64,000 nt of DNA from Gynurincola endophyticus (GCF_003991195.1 NZ_RCWL01000008.1:186599-250598); one strand, 5' to 3'. Positions 19,274-27,557 are shown, numbered from the stretch's first letter. The notes: generated by a model not told the origin, from the letters alone. Translations and numbers: made by a program.

Positions 19274-20071
19274 TTAAATAATTTGATTGGCTAAATTTAA
19301 ATGTACATTTCCTTCAAACACTAAACTTGCGGGTCCTGTAAGCCAGATATCAGAAATAGTACCGTCCTGGTGACGGTGAAAAGATACTTGTAATACTCCC
19401 CCTTTTGTAGAAACCTGTATACTATGTTGCCCAACTGTAGCGGCATGAGTAATGGCACAGGCTGTAACGCCGGTACCGCAGGATAATGTTTCATCCTCTA
19501 CGCCTCTTTCATAAGTTCTTACTTTGATAGCGTGCGGATTGATATTTTCTATAAAGTTTACGTTAATTCCTTCCGGAAAATCATCGCTGTAACGAATTGA
19601 TTTGCCAATATTATAAACATCTACCGAGTGGATATCACTTACGTAACGAACGTAGTGAGGGCTGCCGGTGTTTAATACCGCGTTTCCATCGTGAACAGAT
19701 TGTTGTGAAACACCCGACATTTTAAGAGAAACGATGCCTTTATCATCAATCGATGCTTCGTGTTCGCCGTCAACTGCAATAAAATGGTATTTATCTCTGA
19801 TGATACCGCAATCGTAAGCAAATTTTACCAGACTTCTTCCTCCGTTGCCACACATACTGCCTTCTTTTCCGTCGGCATTGTAATATTTCATGGCAAAGTC
19901 ATATCTGGGATGTTCATTCAATAACATCAAACCATCGGCACCTACTCCAAAATGACGATTACAAAGAAAGTGCACTTCTTTTTCCGTTAATTCGTCGTAG
20001 AGACCGGTGCGATTGTCTAAAATCACAAAATCGTTTCCTGTTCCCTGATATTTATAAAAGTGACAAACCAT
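19274..20071 (-). CDS. dapF: diaminopimelate epimerase
   Basis: DapF interconverts LL- and meso-diaminopimelate in lysine and peptidoglycan synthesis. Both catalytic cysteines are visible: C in GSMCGNGGRSLVKFA and C in LSCGTGVTACA. The N terminus YQGTGNDFVILDNR is also diagnostic. The ATG at 20071 (MVCHFYKYQ) is preferred to a TTG at 20080. It gives 265 residues, close to the family norm. A TACTTTTG element on the - strand at 20089-20096 lies close upstream and could be a -7 box giving a very short leader. The next gene, corA, follows by 9 bases. Confidence 0.96.
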   Translation of the reverse strand: MVCHFYKYQGTGNDFVILDNRTGLYDELTEKEVHFLCNRHFGVGADGLMLLNEHPRYDFAMKYYNADGKEGSMCGNGGRSLVKFAYDCGIIRDKYHFIAVDGEHEASIDDKGIVSLKMSGVSQQSVHDGNAVLNTGSPHYVRYVSDIHSVDVYNIGKSIRYSDDFPEGINVNFIENINPHAIKVRTYERGVEDETLSCGTGVTACAITHAATVGQHSIQVSTKGGVLQVSFHRHQDGTISDIWLTGPASLVFEGNVHLNLANQII

Positions 20072-20088
20072 GCTGATCAATTATATAA

Positions 20089-20096
20089 CAAAAGTA
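20089..20096 (-). promoter_or_regulatory. possible -7 element of dapF
   Basis: TACTTTTG on the - strand matches the Bacteroidota -7 pattern TAnnTTTG. Expected transcription start is near 20082, about ten bases before the ATG at 20071. The -33 element is not clear, and the upstream gene ends only a few bases away. Confidence 0.4.
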
Positions 20097-20103
20097 GTTT
20101 TGT

Positions 20104-20982
20104 TTAATCAATATTTGCTATGATCGGCAGTGCTTTTTGTATTAAACTTTCAACAGCTTTTTGTCCGTCACCGGAAAATGTTTTATTCACTCTGTTGGCA
20201 ACAATTGCATTCAACGCTAAACACTGATGTCCTAATAGCTTACCCAGCCCATAAATAGCTGAAGTTTCCATTTCAAAGTTGGTGATTTTATAATTCCCAA
20301 ACTGAAAGGTGGTTAATTTATCTACCAGTAAAGGGTTTTTTAGCCCGAGCCTTAGAATTCTGCCTTGCGGGCCATAAAATCCCGGACAAGTTACTGTAAT
20401 TCCCTGATGGAACCCTTCTACAAAGTTTTTTAGTAAGTGTACTCCTGCACTGCTGATATAAGGTAAGCCGTGGCCGGAGTGGAGTTGTGTATGTGTAAAA
20501 AAGCTTTGCAGTATAGCATTTTCTTCTTCATTTTGCTCTAAACGATAAAAGTTAAGGAGGTTATCAAGTCCTAACCCGTGTGTAGAAGCCACAAAACTAT
20601 CTACAGGAATATCGGCTTGCAAAGCACCAGAGGTTCCCAGGCGGATAATATTTAAGGACGAAAGTACCGGTTTAATGGTTCTGCTTTCAAAATCGATGTT
20701 TTTCAGTGCATCCAGTTCGTTGATAACAATGTCGATATTATCAGGCCCGATACCGGTTGATACCACAGAAATTCTTTTTTTTCCGATATAGCCGGTGTGG
20801 GTGATAAATTCGCGGTGCTGCAAACGATGTTCAACCGAATCGAAATATTTACTTACCATGGCCACACGGTCGGGATCTCCCACTGTTAATACGGTATCTG
20901 CCAGTTCTTCGGGACGCACATCCAGGTGATAGATCGCTCCTCTCTTGTTGATAATCAATTCAGAGTCCAGGATTTTTTGCAT
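20104..20982 (-). CDS. nucleoside phosphorylase (uridine phosphorylase-like)
   Basis: This protein of about 292 residues belongs to the PNP/UDP phosphorylase family, which splits nucleosides with phosphate to free base and ribose-1-phosphate. Seen motifs are LTVGDPDRVAMV (phosphate-binding GDP...R), VVSTGIGPDNIDI, RLGTSGALQADI and the substrate segment TNFEMETSAIYGLGKLLGH, whose E-M-E contacts ribose. The frame extends upstream to 21162, but that extension runs antisense through tRNA-Cys, so the ATG at 20982 (MQKILDSEL) is the real start. It is the first gene of the long - strand run ending in tamL. Whether uridine or another nucleoside is preferred cannot be read. Confidence 0.9.
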   Translation of the reverse strand: MQKILDSELIINKRGAIYHLDVRPEELADTVLTVGDPDRVAMVSKYFDSVEHRLQHREFITHTGYIGKKRISVVSTGIGPDNIDIVINELDALKNIDFESRTIKPVLSSLNIIRLGTSGALQADIPVDSFVASTHGLGLDNLLNFYRLEQNEEENAILQSFFTHTQLHSGHGLPYISSAGVHLLKNFVEGFHQGITVTCPGFYGPQGRILRLGLKNPLLVDKLTTFQFGNYKITNFEMETSAIYGLGKLLGHQCLALNAIVANRVNKTFSGDGQKAVESLIQKALPIIANID

Positions 20983-21024
20983 AAAAAAAAACGATTTAAT
21001 TTTATTTTTTCGGGATAAATATAC

Positions 21025-21032
21025 TACTTTTG
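21025..21032 (+). promoter_or_regulatory. -7 element for tRNA-Cys
   Basis: TACTTTTG matches TAnnTTTG. It lies 43 bases before the tRNA 5' end, in the divergent spacer with the nucleoside phosphorylase gene. Confidence 0.5.
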
Positions 21033-21074
21033 CAAACCCCGATCCGATGAAATATTCGTTAAGGGCTGTGTTAA

Positions 21075-21148
21075 GGTACCGTGGCCGAGTGGCTAGGCTG
21101 AGGTCTGCAAAACCTCCTACAGCAGTTCGAATCTGCTCGGTACCTCCA
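21075..21148 (+). tRNA. tRNA-Cys (GCA)
   Basis: A complete cloverleaf can be drawn. The acceptor stem GGTACCG (21075-21081) pairs with CGGTACC (21138-21144). The anticodon stem GAGGT/ACCTC encloses loop CTGCAAA with anticodon GCA. The T arm carries GTTCGAATC. The discriminator base is T, the known identity base of tRNA-Cys, and CCA is encoded at 21146-21148. Confidence 0.96.
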
Positions 21149-21182
21149 AAACCCCGAATCACTCAGTGATTCGGGGTTTTTT
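21148..21182 (+). terminator. terminator after tRNA-Cys
   Basis: A 15-bp perfect stem (21148-21162 with 21166-21180; core CCCCGAATCAC) with loop TCA ends in a T run. It begins directly at the CCA end of the tRNA. Confidence 0.9.
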
Positions 21183-21281
21183 GTTGCCCGTCCTGTTATT
21201 GTCTGATACAGAATACCCCGAATTCAACTTTTCTAAAAAAGTTTTTGTAAGTTGAGTCATCTTCCATTTTAAAACCTGGTT

Positions 21282-21821
21282 ATGTCTTGCCAAGAAGTGA
21301 ATGATTATATTCAGCAATTTCCTCCGAAACAACGCCGGCTGTTAAAAGAAATCCGTGCTGCGATTCGTCAGGTAGTACCGGATACTACACAAGAGAAAAT
21401 CAGTTACGGAATTCCTACCTTTCATCTGAAGAAAAATATTATTCACTACGCGGGCTATACCAATCATTTGGGTATGTATCCCATTCCGAAAGGTGATGAA
21501 GCTTTTCAAACAGCTGTAGAGCCCTACGTAAAAGGAAAAGGTACACTTCACTTTTCGTTGGAGGAAGAATTACCCGTGAAACTTATTAAAGCAGTCGTAC
21601 TCTGGCGCATGAAGGAATTAAATATTTCTGCTTTTGCCACAAATGAGTTTTCGTTTTTATCAGCTCCCGCACAACGTGCATTGGAAAATGCAAAAATTAA
21701 AAACCTGAAAACATTGTCAAGCTATACTTACGAAGAAATTGCCGCCTTACACGGTATTGGAGCAAGTGCGTTAAGGGCTCTGGAAGTGAAAATGGAAGAA
21801 CAGCAACTCAAATTTAAATAA
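21282..21821 (+). CDS. DUF1801 protein with C-terminal helix-hairpin-helix region
   Basis: This 179-residue cytoplasmic protein has an N-terminal DUF1801/YdhG-like domain (about 1-115; motifs EKISYGIPTFHLKKNIIHYA and HLGMYPIPKG), a fold related to frataxin-like proteins. A C-terminal segment (APAQRALENAKIKNLKTLSS, then EEIAALHGIGASALRALE) resembles the helix-hairpin-helix region of RNA polymerase alpha C-terminal domains. The combination is common in Bacteroidota, but no reaction is established. It stands alone on + after the tRNA-Cys terminator. Confidence 0.82.
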   Translation: MSCQEVNDYIQQFPPKQRRLLKEIRAAIRQVVPDTTQEKISYGIPTFHLKKNIIHYAGYTNHLGMYPIPKGDEAFQTAVEPYVKGKGTLHFSLEEELPVKLIKAVVLWRMKELNISAFATNEFSFLSAPAQRALENAKIKNLKTLSSYTYEEIAALHGIGASALRALEVKMEEQQLKFK

Positions 21822-21894
21822 TTAGAAATTAGGAATCAAGCGTCAGCAATTCTTAATTTTTAATATTAATTCTTACTTGATTTTCAGATACGCT

Positions 21895-21902
21895 TATCTT
21901 TG
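21895..21902 (+). promoter_or_regulatory. -7 element close to the small membrane protein start
   Basis: TATCTTTG matches TAnnTTTG exactly and ends 4 bases before the ATG at 21907. A TTG sits at 21877-21879. If the element is used, the transcript would begin at or next to the start codon, giving a leaderless or nearly leaderless message. Confidence 0.5.
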
Positions 21903-21906
21903 CGAC

Positions 21907-22299
21907 ATGAAATATTCTCAAATAATAGGTGCTATTCTTTGCCTGGTAATAATCGGTTTGTGTTTTACCAACTGGACGTATCATCCGGACCTGGATAAAT
22001 ATTTTACAGGTTATTTTTCAGAAGAAAATGTATACGGTAAGCCGGCTATTCTGATTAACTTTTTTTCAGGGTTGGCATTTATCTGTTTTTTGATTCCGAG
22101 AATCTGGGCAAAAAGATTGAATATGGCCATCTGTTCTATCTTACTGGCATTTGTTATTAAAACCTTTATTTTATTCGGTGGATGTTATAAAGGTATCTGT
22201 CCGGAAAGAGAATGGGGGCTTTGGGCTTTGCTGCTGGTAAGCATAACTATGCTGATAACTACTTTTTTGCCAGATATGAAATTGAAAACCAATAAGTAA
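21907..22299 (+). CDS. small uncharacterised membrane protein
   Basis: This protein of about 130 residues has four predicted membrane helices (IIGAILCLVIIGLCFTNW; AILINFFSGLAFICFLI; LNMAICSILLAFVIKTFILF; WGLWALLLVSITMLITTFL). The short loop GGCYKGICPE contains two cysteines. I do not recognise a named family. The ATG at 21907 is chosen over a TTG at 21877, because a TATCTTTG promoter element lies between them. A terminator follows the gene, so it is a single-gene unit. Confidence 0.7.
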   Translation: MKYSQIIGAILCLVIIGLCFTNWTYHPDLDKYFTGYFSEENVYGKPAILINFFSGLAFICFLIPRIWAKRLNMAICSILLAFVIKTFILFGGCYKGICPEREWGLWALLLVSITMLITTFLPDMKLKTNK

Positions 22300-22365
22300 G
22301 AGATATTTGGAAAAGATCGGAATATTTCGTATCTTTTTAAGATAAGCATTAATGAATTCAGAAAT

Positions 22366-22404
22366 GATCTCCCGGTAAACTCCTGGTTCGGGAGATCTTT
22401 TTTT
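22366..22404 (+). terminator. terminator of the small membrane protein gene
   Basis: GATCTCCCG (22366-22374) pairs with CGGGAGATC (22389-22397), followed by seven T. It ends immediately before an ATG at 22405, in the AraC leader region. Confidence 0.82.
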
Positions 22405-22444
22405 ATGATCACTCCACCTGAAAAACTACATTTGATAACGGTAA

Positions 22445-23320
22445 GTGATCTGCAAGCCTTGCAAAAAGATTCCATTGAAGTCAATCAAAATTCCCATACA
22501 GGTTTTTAGCGAAGGATATGAACCCGATATTCTCGTGGCCCGGGCCAATGATATTCCTACAGTAGACCTGAAACATGTTCAGCATGCTCACCGGCATAAT
22601 AAGCATGCGTTTTTTTTGTTGTTGGAAGGAAAGGCTATCATGGAAGTGGATTTTGAATCAATAGAAATGACAGGCCCGTCACTGATTTATATTCACCCCA
22701 GTCAGGTACACCGGGCAATGACATATGACAGCAGCAATGCTTATTTTTTAGGAATATCAAGTGATTGTATACACCCGCATTATTTAACCTCGCTTGAACA
22801 GGAAATATTACCGGCACCGGTACTGCTGCCGGTTAGGGAGGTGATTATATTACTGGAGCAAACTATTTCATTGTGTTATGAAATGATACAGCGAAGCGAA
22901 AGCAAATTGTTGGTAAAGGATTTTGCGAATGCTTTTATCGGCCTGGTACAGGCGCAATATGTAGCGGAGTCTGCCCGAAAAAATAGCCGTTCCAGATACG
23001 CTGCTGTTTATAAACAGTTTAATGTGTTGTTAGAAAACAACTTTACTATCCTGAGAACCGCCTCTGATTATGCTGCTCAGCTGAATATTTCGCCCAATTA
23101 TCTGAATGAGTGTTTAAAAAATGCTACAGGTCAAACTCCTTCCGAACTAATACAACAAAGAATCGTTCTTGAAGCCAAGCGACTACTTCATCATAGTGAT
23201 TTATCGGTGAAAGAAATTGCGTTACAGTTAGGTTTTGACGACCATAGTTATTTTTCGCGGGTATTTAAGAAAATAACTACAGAAGCACCATTGTCATATA
23301 GAGCAAAAAACCGTGAATAG
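22445..23320 (+). CDS. AraC-family transcriptional regulator
   Basis: This protein of about 291 residues has an N-terminal cupin-like sensor domain (HAHRHNKHAFFLLLEGKAIM, IYIHPSQVHR) and a C-terminal AraC DNA-binding domain with two helix-turn-helix motifs (ASDYAAQLNISPNYLNECLK; VKEIALQLGFDDHSYFSRVF). The start is doubtful. The only in-frame start upstream of IPLKSIKIPIQ is a GTG at 22445. Another frame opens with an ATG at 22405 and would join this one if a single A were removed from the A run near 22463-22468. It precedes a siderophore-interacting protein gene, which it may control; that link is inference from position. Confidence 0.88.
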   Translation: MICKPCKKIPLKSIKIPIQVFSEGYEPDILVARANDIPTVDLKHVQHAHRHNKHAFFLLLEGKAIMEVDFESIEMTGPSLIYIHPSQVHRAMTYDSSNAYFLGISSDCIHPHYLTSLEQEILPAPVLLPVREVIILLEQTISLCYEMIQRSESKLLVKDFANAFIGLVQAQYVAESARKNSRSRYAAVYKQFNVLLENNFTILRTASDYAAQLNISPNYLNECLKNATGQTPSELIQQRIVLEAKRLLHHSDLSVKEIALQLGFDDHSYFSRVFKKITTEAPLSYRAKNRE

Positions 23321-23344
23321 TCCTGCTTTTACCCTTTTAGAGTC

Positions 23345-23370
23345 TTGATTACATTGCTGAATGTGATCAA
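23345..23370 (+). promoter_or_regulatory. palindromic operator candidate 1
   Basis: TTGATTACATT (23345-23355) and AATGTGATCAA (23360-23370) form an inverted repeat with 11-bp arms, one mismatch and a 4-base spacer. It lies 29 bases before the ATG of the siderophore-interacting gene, so it is a likely protein-binding site. Confidence 0.6.
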
Positions 23371-23373
23371 TTT

Positions 23374-23399
23374 TACAATTGTTACCAAAAACAATTGTA
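23374..23399 (+). promoter_or_regulatory. palindromic operator or hairpin candidate 2
   Basis: TACAATTGTT (23374-23383) and AACAATTGTA (23390-23399) are a perfect 10-bp inverted repeat around ACCAAA. The right arm ends on the A of the ATG at 23399. It could bind a repressor or fold in RNA to hide the start codon. Confidence 0.6.
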
Positions 23400-24115
23400 T
23401 GCCCAGAATAGCAAAATGGTTAGGCGATACGATCGAGAACCTTTTAGATTCAAAGTTTCCCTTATTAACGGTTATAGATGTACGGAATATTACAGATTCA
23501 ATAAAAAGAATAACTTTTCAAGGAGAACCGGAAGTATCTGCTTTTAGTATAGGCAGTGCTGTTTTAATAAGAGTGAGTGATACTGAATACAGAAATTATA
23601 CTCCGTCAGCTTATGATGCTGTGAAAGGAGTAATGGAGATTATCGTACATGTTCATGGAAGTGGCCCGGGAAGTAAGCTGATGAATCATTTACGACCGGG
23701 AGATGTACTCAGAACCAGTATTCCCAGAGGAATTGGTTGGTATCGTGAAACGGTACCTGCTTATATTTTATGGGGTGATGAAACATCGCTGGGATTGGCT
23801 TATTCTTATCATAGCCGGTTTGTTCAGCAAGGAAATGCTTTTCATTATTATTTTGAACTGAATGAAGAGAACAGGGAGGCACCTGCTCATTTAGGATTAT
23901 CAAATTACACTGTATTTAAAAAAGGTACCGTTTTTAATAATCCTGCGTTGCTCAATGAATTACCGGTATGGGGTTTTCCGGAAAATGAAACGACTTATGT
24001 TGTTACGGGTAATGTAAAGGCTGTACAAACTATACGGAAAGTGATTAAGACAATGGATAAGAAAGGCCGGATACTATCGAAAGGGTTTTGGCTGGAGGGA
24101 AAAACCGGTTTATAA
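23399..24115 (+). CDS. siderophore-interacting protein (FAD-dependent)
   Basis: This protein of about 238 residues belongs to the siderophore-interacting family of ferredoxin-reductase-like flavoproteins, which reduce ferric siderophores in the cytoplasm to release iron. The N-terminal FAD domain has the motif YRNYTPSAYD (R-x-Y-T). The C-terminal half has WGDETSLGLAYSY and TYVVTGNVKAVQTIRK. The ATG at 23399 (MPRIAKWLGDTIENLL) is used, since the earlier TTG at 23345 lies within a palindrome. Two palindromes directly upstream suggest tight regulation, and an AraC regulator lies just before it. Confidence 0.88.
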   Translation: MPRIAKWLGDTIENLLDSKFPLLTVIDVRNITDSIKRITFQGEPEVSAFSIGSAVLIRVSDTEYRNYTPSAYDAVKGVMEIIVHVHGSGPGSKLMNHLRPGDVLRTSIPRGIGWYRETVPAYILWGDETSLGLAYSYHSRFVQQGNAFHYYFELNEENREAPAHLGLSNYTVFKKGTVFNNPALLNELPVWGFPENETTYVVTGNVKAVQTIRKVIKTMDKKGRILSKGFWLEGKTGL

Positions 24116-24149
24116 AAATCCGGTTATCACCAGGGTGATAACCGGATTT
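24116..24149. terminator. bidirectional terminator
   Basis: A perfect 16-bp stem (24116-24131 with 24134-24149; core CCGGTTATCACC) with a 2-base centre lies between the convergent ends of the siderophore-interacting gene and the ornithine aminotransferase gene. Confidence 0.85.
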
Positions 24150-24153
24150 AATT

Positions 24154-25392
24154 TTAGGCTAATACCTGTAAAGCGTCTTTTATAATTGCCACAGCTTCGT
24201 GAATTTGCTGTTCTGTTATAATTAGTGGTGGGGCGAATCTTATTTTGTCGCCATGGGTAGGTTTGGCCAGTAAGCCACGGTCTTTCATTGCCATACATAA
24301 TTCCATCGCTGCGTCTTTGTTCGGATGTTGAATAACGATAGCACAAAGCAATCCTTTCCCTCTTACAATACTGATATGAGGTGATTGCAGTTTATTGAGT
24401 TCTGTTCTGAGTAACAGACCCATTTTTTCAGCATTGTCAGCCATTTTTTCATCCTGCAATACCTGTAATGCTGCAATAGCAGTGCGGCAGGCGATGGGGT
24501 TGCCTCCATAAGTGCTTCCATGTTCACCGGGTTTTATGGTGAGCATGATAGCGTCATCTGCTAAAACTGCTGAAACCGGTAACATACCTCCACTCAAGGC
24601 TTTACCCAGCAATAAAATATCAGGACGAACATTTTCATGATCACAGGCCAGTAGTTTACCGGTTCTGCATAATCCTGTTTGAATTTCATCAGCAATAAAC
24701 AATACATTCGCTTGTTTACATAATGCCGCTGCCTGGGCGAGGTAACCTTCATCGGGTACTACAACACCAGCTTCTCCTTGTATTGGCTCTACAAGAAACC
24801 CTGCTACGGAAGGGTCTTGCAATGCAGTTCTTAATGCTTCAATATTATTATAGGCAATTACTTCAAAGCCGGGCATATATGGGCCGAAGTCTGCATAAGA
24901 ACCGGGATCGGTACTAAAGGAAATGACGGTGCTGGTTCTTCCATGAAAATTTTCAGCACAAACGATGATCTTTGCTTTTCCTTCCTGAATGCCTTTTACT
25001 TTGTATCCCCACCGACGGCATAATTTGATGCCGGTTTCAACTGCTTCTACTCCGGTATTCATCGGTAAAACTTTGTCATAGCCAAATAACGCCGTTATGT
25101 ATTTCTCATACTCACCTAAAGCGTCATTATAGAAAGCTCTGGAGGTAAGTGCTAAAGTTTGTGCCTGCTCAATAAATGCTTTTACAATAGCAGGGTGATT
25201 GTGCCCCTGGTTTACTGCAGAATAACCACTTAAAAAGTCAAAATATTTTTTACCGTCAACATCCCAGAGGTGTACGCCTGCGCCTTTGTTCAAAACCACC
25301 GGAAGTGGATGATAATTGTGTGCTCCATGTCGATCTTCCAGATCTAAAAAATATTGTGTTTGGGCAGATAGGCCCTGTAAAGTCTTTTCCAT
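24154..25392 (-). CDS. rocD: ornithine--oxo-acid transaminase
   Basis: This PLP-dependent class III aminotransferase of about 412 residues fits ornithine aminotransferase, which turns ornithine into glutamate semialdehyde. The N-terminal [20 protein letters not shown] is typical of OAT, as are [20 protein letters not shown] and [18 protein letters not shown]-site motifs are [16 protein letters not shown] and the Schiff-base lysine in [33 protein letters not shown] also matches. The ATG at 25392 (MEKTLQG) fits family length better than the ATG at 25440. Arginine deiminase and a CtlX-like hydrolase elsewhere in the window suggest a role in arginine/ornithine use. Confidence 0.93.
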   Translation of the reverse strand: MEKTLQGLSAQTQYFLDLEDRHGAHNYHPLPVVLNKGAGVHLWDVDGKKYFDFLSGYSAVNQGHNHPAIVKAFIEQAQTLALTSRAFYNDALGEYEKYITALFGYDKVLPMNTGVEAVETGIKLCRRWGYKVKGIQEGKAKIIVCAENFHGRTSTVISFSTDPGSYADFGPYMPGFEVIAYNNIEALRTALQDPSVAGFLVEPIQGEAGVVVPDEGYLAQAAALCKQANVLFIADEIQTGLCRTGKLLACDHENVRPDILLLGKALSGGMLPVSAVLADDAIMLTIKPGEHGSTYGGNPIACRTAIAALQVLQDEKMADNAEKMGLLLRTELNKLQSPHISIVRGKGLLCAIVIQHPNKDAAMELCMAMKDRGLLAKPTHGDKIRFAPPLIITEQQIHEAVAIIKDALQVLA

Positions 25393-26047
25393 TACAGTAA
25401 GATTAATGTATAATGCAAACAGGTGGAAGTAAAATTCCATCCTTTGATTTCAATAATATATAGTGATTGGATTGAGTAGTGTATACTCAAAAAATATCAG
25501 TAAGGGTTGACATTAGTGATTCAGCAGATCGAGATTCTGCTGGAGAAAGGGTAATATGTATGTAATGTTGCTCACTTAAACAAATATAATAAAAAAAAGT
25601 GAATAATGAAAGGGAAAGCGGCGGCTAGTGACTGGAAAGGCAGCTAATCCATGTGAGTCAGTTTTTCGTAAATATATATAGAACGGAAGGCATGCCGGGG
25701 ATTTTAGATCCGTTTAGATGTTTTTACACTTAAACGCATCGAACTGGGGTTTATCGTGATGGCTCGTTAAATACCGCTTAGAGGGATTGACAGGAGCTGC
25801 GGGATATAAATCAACAGTATAAGGGTAACGAAAAAGTAACACTATAAAGGTGGAGGAGGAGTTTAGTGTTATATAAATAGAAGGGCAATGAATCTATGAG
25901 CAGATTACTCATAGAATTTTATTGCTGTATGCTACTACCAATGGGTATTGTGTAGTGGAATTGTTGTGCTTGCAGGTGAAACGGGTTACCGGCTTTTCGG
26001 TGTCTGGTGAATCAGTTAGATCTCTACCGGGCTTTTGAAGATGTTAC
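25393..26047. other. 655-bp gene-free region
   Basis: No convincing reading frame or known RNA is seen. Composition is more mixed than in other spacers here, with G-rich patches near 25610-25640 and 25850-25862. Hairpins include TCTATGAG/CTCATAGA (25893-25900 with 25908-25915), nested within GCAAT/ATTGC, and a wider TAGTGTT inverted repeat at about 25837-25873. It may hold promoters, an unrecognised RNA or gene debris. Confidence 0.4.
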
Positions 26048-26860
26048 TTAGTAAGTAGCCAGGTGGGTAGCAAAACTTTTAAAAGGAGATAAATCAATAG
26101 ATTGTTTTGACGGGAAGATACCGAAACAGGCCGATCCGGAGCCGGAAAGTGCTGCATACAATGCTCCTTGTTCGTAAAGCTGGTCTTTTATCATTTTAGT
26201 CACCGGATGGGCATTGAATACAGGCTCTTCAAACTGATTGAAGAGTACTTTGCGCCATTCATCTACAGCATACGTTGGTAACAAAGCCAGGTCAAAACCG
26301 GCGGGTTGTGGTTTGATTTGCTGGAATGCCCAAGGCGTTGAAATGTGTATGCCCGGGTGAACTACCAGAATCTGATAGCCGTTGAGTGATAGCTCTATAG
26401 CGGTTAAAACGTCGCCTCTGCCCTTAGCCAGGCAAGGTGTGTTTTTAATAAAAAATGCACAATCGCTTCCGATCCGGGCTGCGAAATCAATTAATTGCTC
26501 ATCAGTTAATTGTAATCGGAACTGATTATTTAACAAACGTAAGGTAAAGGCAGCGTCGGAGGACCCTCCGCCTAAGCCTGCGCCCATCGGAATATTTTTC
26601 AATAAGTGAATATCTACTGAAGGTATCTGAAATTGCTGGTGTAAAATATTCCAGGCTTTAAAACAGAGGTTTTGTTCGGGGGTACTGTCTATCGGCAAAC
26701 CGTAACTGCAAAAGGTTGTTTGACCATTAGTTTCAATGGTTTCTAACGCATCATTCCATTGAATAGGAAAAAAGATCGTTTCAAGATTATGAAAACCATC
26801 TGCTCTTTTTTCTACAATATGTAGTCCTAAATTGATTTTAGCATTAGGAAAAGCGATCAT
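26048..26860 (-). CDS. ispE: 4-diphosphocytidyl-2-C-methyl-D-erythritol kinase
   Basis: IspE phosphorylates CDP-methylerythritol in the MEP isoprenoid pathway. This 270-residue protein of the GHMP kinase superfamily has the N-terminal motif AFPNAKINLGLHI, the ATP-binding glycine-rich motif PMGAGLGGGSSDAAF, and the C-terminal motif ALSGSGSACFGIF. Length is normal. It begins 3 bases after the end of the bifunctional-nuclease gene, so the two are co-transcribed. Confidence 0.95.
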   Translation of the reverse strand: MIAFPNAKINLGLHIVEKRADGFHNLETIFFPIQWNDALETIETNGQTTFCSYGLPIDSTPEQNLCFKAWNILHQQFQIPSVDIHLLKNIPMGAGLGGGSSDAAFTLRLLNNQFRLQLTDEQLIDFAARIGSDCAFFIKNTPCLAKGRGDVLTAIELSLNGYQILVVHPGIHISTPWAFQQIKPQPAGFDLALLPTYAVDEWRKVLFNQFEEPVFNAHPVTKMIKDQLYEQGALYAALSGSGSACFGIFPSKQSIDLSPFKSFATHLATY

Positions 26861-26863
26861 GCC

Positions 26864-27463
26864 TTATTTATTTTTACGGCTGTTGATTTCATCGCGGATG
26901 GCAATGGCGCGTACATAGTCTTCCTGTTCCAATACTTCATTGAGTAATGTATGCAGTTCTTCGATGCTTAAACGTTCCAGATTGCTTCTTTCGCTATGTT
27001 CCTGTACCGGTGTTGAAGTAGTAGAAGAAGTTTCCTGCGGCTTTGGCTGCGTATCTTCCATTAGAATACCGGCATTATCTAATATATGATCAAAAGTATA
27101 GATAGGGCAATTAAAACGAACGGCCAATGCGAGGGCATCAGAGGTTCTGGAGTCGATTTCGATCGTTTCTGAGTCGCTTTCACAAATCAGACTGGAGTAG
27201 AAGATACCTTCTTTCAGGTCACTGATCACGATTTCTTTCAATTCGATATTGAAAGCTACCATAAAGTTTTTCATCAGGTCATGGGTCAAAGGACGTGAAG
27301 GATCCATTTTTTCCAACGCAACAGCAATCGCCTGCGCTTCAAAGCCTCCGATAACGATAGGAAGGCGGCGTAAGCCATTCAATTCACCCAATACCACTGC
27401 GTAGGAGTGGGTTTGGGTAATGCTGTGCGACAATGCAACTATCTCCAATTCTATTTTCTTCAT
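26864..27463 (-). CDS. bifunctional nuclease (BFN) domain protein
   Basis: This 199-residue protein has a BFN/DUF151 domain over about residues 1-125 (LPIVIGGFEAQAIAVALEK; RPLTHDLMKNFM; SRTSDALALAVRFNCPIY). After a Thr/Ser/Pro/Gln-rich linker, the C terminus (LHTLLNEVLEQEDYVRAIAI then RDEI) resembles a UvrB/UvrC interaction motif. The domain has been reported as an RNase/DNase in plants and occurs in many bacteria with no clear role. It is translated together with ispE, and a strong terminator separates it from etfA upstream. Confidence 0.85.
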   Translation of the reverse strand: MKKIELEIVALSHSITQTHSYAVVLGELNGLRRLPIVIGGFEAQAIAVALEKMDPSRPLTHDLMKNFMVAFNIELKEIVISDLKEGIFYSSLICESDSETIEIDSRTSDALALAVRFNCPIYTFDHILDNAGILMEDTQPKPQETSSTTSTPVQEHSERSNLERLSIEELHTLLNEVLEQEDYVRAIAIRDEINSRKNK

Positions 27464-27494
27464 AACTAAACCACGAAACTAAAAAATTTTTTCC

Positions 27495-27528
27495 AAAAAA
27501 AAAGAATGCGGTAACGAATACCGCATTC
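27495..27528 (-). terminator. terminator after etfA
   Basis: GAATGCGGTA (27504-27513) and TACCGCATTC (27519-27528) form a perfect 10-bp stem around ACGAA, followed on the - strand by nine T (27495-27503). Confidence 0.9.
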
Positions 27529-27557
27529 TAAACAGGTTTTTTTATAGAAAAACTCAA

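Noticed and set aside
21075-21162. N-terminal extension of the nucleoside phosphorylase frame to 21162 on the - strand
   Set aside because: The extension runs antisense through a complete tRNA-Cys gene and its terminator; the ATG at 20982 gives the normal N terminus.
23345-23370. The first palindrome as a classic Fnr/Crp box
   Set aside because: The half-sites TTGAT and ATCAA are 16 bases apart rather than 4, so the usual box spacing is not met; it is kept only as a generic palindrome.
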